From the NCBI GenBank assembly GCA_016866585.1, contig VGMB01000046.1, forward strand, positions 1 through 9,702: DNA of 9,702 nt. Direction: 5' to 3'. A model generated the notes under the pieces. The model worked only from the letters and a program-made list of their open reading frames with translations. It was not told the origin of the DNA and searched no databases. The position numbers and the translations under genes are program-made. The stretch comes from Chlamydiota bacterium. GTDB taxonomy: Bacteria; Chlamydiota; Chlamydiia; Chlamydiales; Rhabdochlamydiaceae. Numbering within the stretch: position 1 is the stretch's first letter; each line of letters begins with the position of its first letter. Positions 1-5,590 of this stretch are shown here, one piece after another.

Positions 1-28
1 AACAGGTTAGAAAAATCTAATAAATTAT

Positions 29-42
29 CAGCGATTCCCGCT
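29..42 (+). repeat. Left terminal inverted repeat of the insertion sequence
   Basis: CAGCGATTCCCGCT matches the reverse complement of the right end at 1534-1547 with one mismatch (G against A at the fifth base). It lies 74 nt ahead of the transposase start. The match does not extend cleanly outward, so I place the outer tip at about position 29. Confidence 0.7.
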
Positions 43-64
43 AAGCAAAATTCCCTAAGTAAAT

Positions 65-90
65 AAAAAAAGTTTTCGTAAACTTTTTTT
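65..90. terminator. Hairpin in the left end of the insertion sequence
   Basis: An 11-bp perfect stem pairs A65-T75 with A80-T90 around the loop TCGT. The right arm ends in seven T, so on the plus strand it resembles a factor-independent terminator, though most pairs are A-T. It lies between the left inverted repeat and the transposase start at 117. Insertion sequences often carry such a structure to block transcription entering from outside or to hide the ribosome site on read-in transcripts. That role here is inferred. Confidence 0.5.
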
Positions 91-116
91 CATATTGCAA
101 ACGATCAGGTTGACAT

Positions 117-1391
117 ATGAGAAAAGATTTGTGCGCTTCAGGTTTAATTAAAGCAATTCATCAACAATTTAAAAAAATAGAAGATCCAAAAAAATCCTCA
201 AGAAAAAATATAGTTACTATTACTGATTGTCTAATGTCTTGCTTTGCTGTTTTCAGTTTAAAATGGCCTTCTTTGTTGCAATATGAAGAAGAAAAAAAAG
301 ATCTTATCGTTTTAGAAAATCTCCGCAACTTATACTTGGTTGGGTCGGCTCCTAGTGATACTTATATGAGAGAACGTTTAGATGAGCTAGAACCGGAAAA
401 ACTACGACAAGCTTTTAAAAAAGTATTTTCTATAGCTCAAAGAGGTAAAGTCTTGGAGCAATACGAGTTTTTAGACGGCTATTACTTGTTCTCTACGGAC
501 GGAACGGGGCACTTTTCTTCCAACACCATTCATTGCGCTAATTGCTGCATTAAGAAGCATTACGATGGTAAGAACACTTATTATCACAACATGATGGGCG
601 GATCAATTGTCCATCCCGATAAAAAAGAAGTAATCCCTTTTTGTCCCGAGCCTATAAAAAATGAAGATGGATATACCAAAAATGATTGCGAGCAAACTGC
701 ATCTAAAAGACAGCTTCAAGCTTTGAGAAGAGAACATCCCCATCTAAAAATAATTGTAGTCCAAGATGCTTTGTCAGACTCTGGACCAAACACTCAACTG
801 ATAGAGTCTCTCAATATGAAATATCTGATAGTTTCAAAAAGACCCACATTTCAATATGCTCCAGTAGAAAAAATTTTATTTCATGAGTTTACTGATCATG
901 AAGGGACTGTGTATAAATATCGATTCATCAATGAAATTCCTTTTAATGGAGTTTATCGTGACCAAAAAACTAACTGTTTTGAATATAATTCTGTCAGTCT
1001 AAAAGGCGAGGTAAAAAAAGGAAGTTGGATTACAAATATATGGATAACAAAAAACAATGTTCATCAATTAATGCAAGGAGGACGTGCAAGATGGAAAATA
1101 GAAAATGAAACGTTTAATACTCTTAAGAATCAGGGATATCACTTCGAGCACAATTTTGGACATGGGAAGAAAAACCTATGTACAGTCATGAGCTTCTTGA
1201 TGGTTTTGGCTTTTTTAATAGACCAACTCCAAATGATTTGCTGTGAATCATATCAAGAAGCGAAACGCACAGCCCGAACATTTTCTTCTCTCTGGGAAAA
1301 GATGCGCACGGTTTTTTATTATATCGAGCTTAATAATTGGGCTGAGTTTTTAAATTTTATCACTAAAAGGAAGCGTCAAGACACCTCTTAG
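117..1391 (+). CDS. DDE transposase, IS4-like (DDE_Tnp_1 type)
   Basis: This 424-residue protein would cut and rejoin the ends of the insertion sequence around it, using an RNase H-like fold with two metal ions. Candidate catalytic acids are D128 in STDGTGHF, D217 in VVQDALSD and E329 in RWKIENETFNTLKNQG. The last stretch is the typical C-terminal block of this group (R-W-x-I-E-N-x-F-N-x-L-K), followed by HNFGHGKKNL and a hydrophobic helix at about 355-372. The N-terminal 100 residues are helical and basic, as expected of a DNA-binding part. The start at 117 is chosen because AGG at 107-109 sits 7 nt upstream and the full N-terminal region is kept. No frameshift or internal stop is seen. The transposase class is secure. 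The exact IS family name is not, and a comparison with curated insertion sequences would settle it. Confidence 0.88.
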   Translation: MRKDLCASGLIKAIHQQFKKIEDPKKSSRKNIVTITDCLMSCFAVFSLKWPSLLQYEEEKKDLIVLENLRNLYLVGSAPSDTYMRERLDELEPEKLRQAFKKVFSIAQRGKVLEQYEFLDGYYLFSTDGTGHFSSNTIHCANCCIKKHYDGKNTYYHNMMGGSIVHPDKKEVIPFCPEPIKNEDGYTKNDCEQTASKRQLQALRREHPHLKIIVVQDALSDSGPNTQLIESLNMKYLIVSKRPTFQYAPVEKILFHEFTDHEGTVYKYRFINEIPFNGVYRDQKTNCFEYNSVSLKGEVKKGSWITNIWITKNNVHQLMQGGRARWKIENETFNTLKNQGYHFEHNFGHGKKNLCTVMSFLMVLAFLIDQLQMICCESYQEAKRTARTFSSLWEKMRTVFYYIELNNWAEFLNFITKRKRQDTS

Positions 1392-1533
1392 TAAATAGAA
1401 GTGATAGCTCTCTGGTTCTTAATTATATTAATAACTTACTTCAGACAGTCGAAAAAATCATCATTACGGATGTTCTTTGTCTAAAATTTTAATAAATTTT
1501 CTGTTTGCTAAAAATTTGAATATTCGAATAGTC

Positions 1534-1547
1534 AGCGGGAATTGCTG
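1534..1547 (-). repeat. Right terminal inverted repeat of the insertion sequence
   Basis: AGCGGGAATTGCTG is the inverted partner of 29-42, with 13 of 14 bases matching. It ends 35 nt before the start codon of the IS607-type tnpA fragment. The 142 nt between the transposase stop and this repeat hold no gene that I can support. Confidence 0.7.
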
Positions 1548-1555
1548 GACAAACC

Positions 1556-1570
1556 TATGCATTTTGCATA
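1556..1570. repeat. Small inverted repeat upstream of tnpA fragment
   Basis: TATGCA (1556-1561) and TGCATA (1565-1570) are perfect inverted repeats around TTT, 12 nt before the tnpA start. It could be part of the left end of the IS607 element or a site bound by the TnpA helix-turn-helix. With only six base pairs it could also be chance in AT-rich DNA. Confidence 0.3.
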
Positions 1571-1582
1571 TTATTTCTTGTC

Positions 1583-1870
1583 ATGAAAGTAAGTATTGGC
1601 ACAGCAGCAAAACATTTTGGCGTTTCTCGAGATACGCTTCGTCGATGGGAGCAAAGCGGAAAAATTAGCTCGGAGAGAACCGCTCGAGGACATCGTCGAT
1701 ACGATCTGTCAAAAAATTCCGGCTATCTCCCTAGAGCCTCCGGCATGAACAAACATACTCTTGCCTATGCAAGAGTATCTAGCCACGATCAAAAAGAAGA
1801 TCTTCTCAGACAAGCCCAAGTACTAGAGAGTTTTTGTGTATCTTGTCTGCATTTTAAAATCCTTTTTTGA
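1583..1870 (+). pseudogene. tnpA: Truncated IS607-type serine recombinase (TnpA), 5' fragment
   Basis: The 95-codon frame begins like IS607-family TnpA, the small serine recombinase that moves IS607 elements. Residues 1-45 form a MerR-like helix-turn-helix (IGTAAKHFGVSRDTLRRWEQ, then GHRRYDL). Residues 60-85 begin the resolvase catalytic domain with YARVSSHDQKEDL, where S66 matches the nucleophilic serine of serine recombinases. Family-like sequence ends near C85. The final ten residues (VSCLHFKILF) look unrelated and run into a stop. A complete TnpA has roughly 200 residues, so most of the catalytic domain is missing, and no tnpB partner follows. There is no convincing ribosome site before the ATG. 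I read it as a broken IS607 remnant. A stand-alone DNA-binding peptide is possible but unsupported. Confidence 0.85.
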
Positions 1871-1889
1871 TTTTTAAAAAATGCGACAA
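1843..1889. repeat. 47-nt imperfect palindrome at the tnpA breakpoint
   Basis: Eighteen pairs form a long hairpin: TTGTC/GACAA (1843-1847 with 1885-1889), GCATTTT/AAAATGC (1849-1855 with 1878-1884) and AAAATC/GATTTT (1856-1861 with 1869-1874). There is a one-base bulge at 1848, a three-base bulge at 1875-1877 and a T-rich 7-nt loop. It begins about five bases after the point where tnpA stops being recognisable. It could be a joint between two element ends or a small palindromic repeat. As a terminator it is unconvincing, because the T-run lies in the loop. Confidence 0.5.
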
Positions 1890-2215
1890 CTACGCTGACA
1901 CAAGGGGGGCTATAAGTCAGTTAATCTATTTCTAATCCTAGATCGTGTGTCATGGGCAAGCGAACTGATAGATCAATTTTATTCAAAACTTGAGATAATG
2001 CTTCTCTTAACTGTATATCATCATTTTTCCTTAAATCACAGTGAAGATAAAATTACGCGTTGTTTTTTTACTAATATTCCAAAAACGCTCTATAGAGCTT
2101 AGGAGTATGTTACTTCGCCACGTTCGTTGATTGCGAATTGTCTATTAAACATTTTGCGTAAAATACACTTCTTAGCGTTCTATCTTCTGAATGAATAGCG
2201 AAAATAAAATGCCGT
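1871..2215. other. Gene-poor spacer between transposon debris and dtd
   Basis: This 345-nt stretch follows the broken tnpA and lies downstream of dtd, which reads toward it. No intact gene is supported. It contains the right half of the 1843-1889 palindrome, a CTGAC/GTCAG inverted repeat (1895-1899 with 1916-1920) around a run of six G, a perfect 12-nt palindrome GCTCTATAGAGC (2087-2098), and a possible C-terminal gene remnant on the minus strand (1921-2052). A second minus-strand stretch without stops (2113-2220, 36 codons) is short enough to be chance. No strong terminator for the dtd operon was found. Confidence 0.6.
1921..2052 (-). pseudogene. Possible C-terminal remnant of an unknown gene
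   Basis: Read leftward, this frame gives 43 residues (including LREALSQVLNKIDL and ending RLPMTHDLGLEID) before a TAA at 1921-1923. The composition, an amphipathic helix-like stretch followed by a polar end, looks more like real protein than noise. There is no start codon near its beginning, and a stop (2053-2055) closes the frame upstream. Other minus-strand frames just upstream (for example ERFWNISKKTTRNF, about 2058-2099) could be earlier pieces joined by frameshifts. I do not recognise the family. It may be debris of another transposon or of a chromosomal gene broken by the insertions. Chance remains a real alternative. Confidence 0.3.
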
Positions 2216-2662
2216 TTAAATTACAGGAGATTCTATAACGAAAGTAACCGGACCATCATTTACCAAAGAAACCTTCATATCGGCACCAAACACTCCAGTT
2301 TGAACATTCAGGCCAAGGTCTTGCAGATCTTTTACAAAATCAAGATACAGAGCCTCTGCCTGAGAACCTTTGGCTGCCTCTAGAAAGTCGGGCCTTCTTC
2401 CTGACATACAGTTACCGTATAAGGTAAATTGAGAAACAACAAGAACAGATCCCTCTGTGTCTTTAAGAGAAAGATTCATTTTTTGATCTTTATCGGAAAA
2501 TACTCTAAGAGTTGCGACTTTAGAAGCAAGCCACGACGCCTGTTCTTTAGTATCATTTTTATGTACACCCAGCAGTATGAGCAGTCCCTTTTGAATACTG
2601 CCTACAACATTTCCATCAACCGTCACACTTGCTGCAAGCACTCTTTGAACCACAAGACGCAT
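2216..2662 (-). CDS. dtd: D-aminoacyl-tRNA deacylase
   Basis: This 148-residue cytoplasmic enzyme hydrolyses D-amino acids (and misplaced glycine) from tRNA, so that they do not enter translation. The family hallmarks are intact: the N-terminus MRLVVQRV, the SQFTLYG motif at 77-83 that shapes the active site, and NDGPVT at 135-140 with the GPVT loop that excludes L-amino acids. The length is normal for a bacterial dtd. The start at 2662 is fixed by the conserved N-terminus and by AGAGG seven bases upstream. That start places the first 47 nt inside the end of pckG in another frame. It is the last gene of the leftward operon, and transposon debris begins about 350 nt downstream. Confidence 0.95.
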   Translation of the reverse strand: MRLVVQRVLAASVTVDGNVVGSIQKGLLILLGVHKNDTKEQASWLASKVATLRVFSDKDQKMNLSLKDTEGSVLVVSQFTLYGNCMSGRRPDFLEAAKGSQAEALYLDFVKDLQDLGLNVQTGVFGADMKVSLVNDGPVTFVIESPVI

Positions 2663-4466
2663 CTTTTAGCCTCTTTTTCAAATCTTGAAGCTGACAGTGT
2701 AGTTCAAAAGGTAATTTATAAGAAAACTGAGAAAAATAATCTTCTATATTTTTTGCTTCATCTTCCCATTTTTTCTTATCAATACAAAGTAATGAGCCTT
2801 TATTTTCATCGGACAGATCCAATCCAGCTGTATCAAGAGATGAAAATGTCGGAACATAACCAACTGGGGTTTTTACGGCTTCTGCTTTATCATCACACCG
2901 CTCAAAAATCCACTTAAGAACCCGTATGTTGTCCCCAAATCCAGGCCAAATAAAGTTCCCTTTACTATCTTTCTGAAACCAGTTTACATAAAAAAACTTA
3001 GGTTTTACCACGGCTTTTTCATCGGACCCAACCTTTAGCCAGTGACTCAAGTAGTCTCCCATGTTATATCCACAAAAGGCAAGCATCGCAAAAGGATCAT
3101 GACGTAATTTACCCACCTCGCCGGCAGTTGCCGCTGTCGTCTCAGAAGAGATGGTAGACCCATAAAATATACCGTGCTCCCAGTCAAATGACTCTGACAC
3201 TAAAGGGATTACATCTGAGCGCCTTCCGCCAAAGATTATTGCAGATATAGGAACTCCCTTGGGATCGTTTGCCAAAGGATCTATAACAGGACACTGTGAA
3301 GCTGCTACGGTAAATCTACTGTTAGGATGAGCCGCGGGACCCTCTGTGGGCTCCCATCTAGTACCTTTCCAGCTAGTAAGACTTTCTGGGGGCTCTTTGG
3401 TCATTCCTTCCCACCATACATCATGGCTATGTGTTAAGGCTACATTAGTAAATACAGTATTTTTAGAAATCATTTTCATAGCGTTAGGATTAGATTTCTC
3501 AGATGTTCCGGTTGCAACACCAAAAAAACCTGCTTCAGGGTTCACAGCATATAACCGGCCATCATTACCCCATCTCATCCAAGCTATATCATCTCCAACA
3601 CATTCAATTTTCCAACCCTCGAGCTTAGGAAGCATAAGAGCTAAATTCGTCTTGCCGCATGCACTGGGAAAAGCTGCAGCAAAATACTTCTTTTCCCCTT
3701 TTGGACTCGTAATACCAAGAATCAGCATATGCTCAGCAAGCCATCCCTGTTCTTTACCCAAGACTGATGCTATTCTTAATGCTAGACTTTTTTTTCCAAG
3801 AAGTGCATTACCCCCATAACCACTTCCAAATGACCAAATGGTTTTTTCCTCGGGAAAATGCACGATGTACTTATTATCTTTATTACAAGGCCAGCTTACA
3901 TCTTCCTCTCCAGGTAACAACGGAGCACCTACAGAATGCATACAAGGGACAAAAAAACTATCCTTCATATGCTCCATCACCTGCTGGCCCATAACAGTCA
4001 TGATTTTCATGCTGCAAACGACATAAGGAGAATCTGTGATCTGGACACCATAACAAGACGAATCTGAGCCTATAATTCCCATACAAAAAGGTACAACGTA
4101 AAGAGTTCTACCTTTCATACAACCCCTAAATAAGGAACCCAAGATCTGCTTCATTTCGGTTGGATCTTTCCAGTTGTTAGTTGGACCCGCGTCATCTTGA
4201 TTATAAGAACATATAAATGTAGCTTCTTCAACTCTGGCGGTATCGCTAGGGTCTGTATGACACCAGTAACTATTAGGCCGCTTTTCTGAATTTAAACGAA
4301 CAAATACACCTTTGTGAACTAAAAGGTCTGCCAGCTCATTGAACTCCCTATCAGATCCATCACAAAGATGAACTCTATCTGGGGTGCATAGCTTAACAGC
4401 TTCTTTTATAAAATGATGAAGACGAGGACTTTTGATAGACCCTAGTATAGATTCAATGTCCATCAT
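2616..4466 (-). CDS. pckG: Phosphoenolpyruvate carboxykinase (GTP)
   Basis: This 616-residue cytosolic enzyme converts oxaloacetate and GTP to phosphoenolpyruvate, CO2 and GDP, the entry step to gluconeogenesis from TCA intermediates. Visible motifs are the P-loop AFPSACGKTN at 265-274, including the reactive cysteine C270, and the second kinase motif VGDDIAWM at 290-297, with D293 a likely Mn ligand. K225/K226 and H246 are the other likely metal ligands. FFYVNWFQKD (491-500) and WPGFGDNIRVLKWI (507-520) fit the nucleotide-binding part. Length and motifs fit the GTP-dependent family, not the ATP-dependent one. Two ATG codons stand in tandem at the start. A run of six G lies 2 nt before the first and 5 nt before the second, so M2 may be the real start. 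It follows mreB by 18 nt. The C-terminus carries an extra tail (about 600-616) with three cysteines, overlapping dtd. Confidence 0.96.
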   Translation of the reverse strand: MMDIESILGSIKSPRLHHFIKEAVKLCTPDRVHLCDGSDREFNELADLLVHKGVFVRLNSEKRPNSYWCHTDPSDTARVEEATFICSYNQDDAGPTNNWKDPTEMKQILGSLFRGCMKGRTLYVVPFCMGIIGSDSSCYGVQITDSPYVVCSMKIMTVMGQQVMEHMKDSFFVPCMHSVGAPLLPGEEDVSWPCNKDNKYIVHFPEEKTIWSFGSGYGGNALLGKKSLALRIASVLGKEQGWLAEHMLILGITSPKGEKKYFAAAFPSACGKTNLALMLPKLEGWKIECVGDDIAWMRWGNDGRLYAVNPEAGFFGVATGTSEKSNPNAMKMISKNTVFTNVALTHSHDVWWEGMTKEPPESLTSWKGTRWEPTEGPAAHPNSRFTVAASQCPVIDPLANDPKGVPISAIIFGGRRSDVIPLVSESFDWEHGIFYGSTISSETTAATAGEVGKLRHDPFAMLAFCGYNMGDYLSHWLKVGSDEKAVVKPKFFYVNWFQKDSKGNFIWPGFGDNIRVLKWIFERCDDKAEAVKTPVGYVPTFSSLDTAGLDLSDENKGSLLCIDKKKWEDEAKNIEDYFSQFSYKLPFELHCQLQDLKKRLKDASCGSKSACSKCDG

Positions 4467-4484
4467 TACCCCCCGTCTGTATTT

Positions 4485-5582
4485 TTAGATTGCCATAGAC
4501 TTGCGCTTCTTAAACTTATCAAGATATTCCAAGGCCTTGCCAGTTCCAAGGCAAACTGCCAAGAGTGGATTTGGAGCTACTATCACAGGTAGACCTGTCT
4601 CTTTAATTAGAGCTTTATCTAAACCTTTGATCATCGCACCACCACCAGCTAGCACAAGGCCCCTTTCAACCAGGTCTGCCGCAAGTTCGGGAGGACATTT
4701 CTCTAGTGTTAACTTCACACTTTCTATAATCTGCTGTATAGGCTCTGCCAAACATTCCCTAATCTCCACAGAGTTTATTCTCTTAGTGATTGGTAATCCA
4801 GCTACCTGGTCTCTTCCACGAACTTCCATCTCAAGTTCATTTTCTCCAAGAGGATAAGCTGAGCCAATGCTCATTTTGATCTCTTCAGCAGTTCTTGGGC
4901 CGATCATTAGATTGTATGTTCTACGCATATAATTAATGATGCATTCATCAAACTCATCACCAGCAATTCTTAATGATCGAGCTTCCACAATACCCCCAAG
5001 GGATATAATGGCGATCTCGGTCGTACCACCACCAATGTCAATGATCATATTCGCTGATGGCTCATGGACAGGGAGGTCAACACCGATAGCTGCAGCCATC
5101 GGCTCTTCAATAAGAATAACTTCTTGCGCACCGGCACGTAGAGCTGAATCTTCTACAGCTCTTTTTTCCACGCCTGTGATACCAGAAGGGACCGCTATCA
5201 AGATTTTGGGGCGAATAAGGCTTCTGGCTGGAGTCACTCTCTTAATTAAAGCCTTGAGCATCCCCTCAGCTATCTCAAAATCTGCGATGACACCATCTTT
5301 CATGGGTCGCACTGCGTGAATTTTACGAGGCGTCTTACCAAGCATCGCCTTCGCTTTATGACCGACAGCAAGTACCTCGTTTGTTAAAGAATCTACAGCA
5401 ACAACGGACGGCTCAGCAAGAACGATGCCCTTGCCTCTGACGAACACTAGAGTGTTTGCTGTACCAAGGTCGATACCAATATCACTAGAAAATAGACCAG
5501 ACATTTGCCCAGCCCTACCTAGAAGGGTACGACCTACTTTTTTCAACATATCTTTTAATATTGATGGGTAACTATTTGTCAT
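4485..5582 (-). CDS. mreB: Rod-shape determining protein MreB
   Basis: MreB is a bacterial actin homologue that forms ATP-dependent filaments on the inner face of the membrane and guides peptidoglycan synthesis. In chlamydiae, which lack FtsZ, it organises the division septum. The actin-fold motifs are complete: phosphate-1 DIGIDLGTANT at 34-43, IEEPMAAAIG at 158-167, phosphate-2 IDIGGGTTEIA at 181-191 and the adenosine motif GLVLAGGGAMIKGL at 308-321. The protein has 365 residues, and about 33 precede the phosphate-1 strand. That is longer than in E. coli and fits the longer N-terminus I recall for chlamydial MreB. Residues 9-25 could form an amphipathic membrane-binding helix. The start at 5582 is supported by AAAGGA, which overlaps the helicase stop codon, suggesting coupled translation. 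M12 and M27 are weaker alternatives. Confidence 0.97.
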   Translation of the reverse strand: MTNSYPSILKDMLKKVGRTLLGRAGQMSGLFSSDIGIDLGTANTLVFVRGKGIVLAEPSVVAVDSLTNEVLAVGHKAKAMLGKTPRKIHAVRPMKDGVIADFEIAEGMLKALIKRVTPARSLIRPKILIAVPSGITGVEKRAVEDSALRAGAQEVILIEEPMAAAIGVDLPVHEPSANMIIDIGGGTTEIAIISLGGIVEARSLRIAGDEFDECIINYMRRTYNLMIGPRTAEEIKMSIGSAYPLGENELEMEVRGRDQVAGLPITKRINSVEIRECLAEPIQQIIESVKLTLEKCPPELAADLVERGLVLAGGGAMIKGLDKALIKETGLPVIVAPNPLLAVCLGTGKALEYLDKFKKRKSMAI

Positions 5583-5590
5583 AAAATCCT

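Larger units (their letters stand above)
29..1547 (+). mobile_element. Insertion sequence with one DDE transposase gene
   Basis: The boundaries come from a pair of imperfect terminal inverted repeats. The left end CAGCGATTCCCGCT (29-42) is the reverse complement of AGCGGGAATTGCTG (1534-1547) at 13 of 14 positions. Between them lie a hairpin (65-90), a single full-length transposase gene (117-1391) and about 140 nt of non-coding right end. The element would be about 1.52 kb, a usual size for a one-gene DDE insertion sequence. I see no matching target-site duplication: the bases just outside are ATTAT on the left and GACAA on the right. The element may therefore have recombined or lost its original flank, or the true tips may differ by a few bases. 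Its right end lies 35 nt before an IS607-type gene fragment. The gene is open throughout and the catalytic triad is present, so the element could still be active. Confidence 0.75.

Noticed and set aside
110..115. Consensus TTGACA just before the transposase start, as a -35 box
   Set aside because: No -10-like sequence lies 16-18 nt downstream, and the motif overlaps the spacing between ribosome site and start codon. It is likely coincidence.
1477..1668. Small plus-strand open frame overlapping the tnpA fragment
   Set aside because: It starts with TTG, crosses the IS inverted repeat, and overlaps the recognisable tnpA frame out of register.
1895..1920. CTGAC/GTCAG inverted repeat around a G-run as a riboswitch or CRISPR-like unit
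   Set aside because: It is a single five-pair stem with a large loop, with no repetition and no neighbouring gene it could control.
2085..2099. Perfect 12-nt palindrome GCTCTATAGAGC followed on the minus strand by a short T-run, as a terminator for the dtd operon
   Set aside because: The stem is only four to five pairs with a TATA loop and a run of five T. It is too weak to call, and it lies more than 100 nt after the dtd stop.
2113..2220. Minus-strand stretch of 36 codons without a stop just after dtd
   Set aside because: It is too short and lacks a start. Open stretches of this length occur by chance. It is mentioned only as context for the remnant at 1921-2052.
2429..2917. Plus-strand open frame across dtd and the pckG end
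   Set aside because: It is antisense to two well-supported genes and shows no recognisable protein features.
3346..4026. Three plus-strand open frames opposite pckG
   Set aside because: They are antisense shadows of a strongly conserved coding sequence.
4501..5319. Two plus-strand open frames opposite mreB
   Set aside because: They are antisense to mreB. Their serine- and proline-rich composition is typical of a shadow frame.
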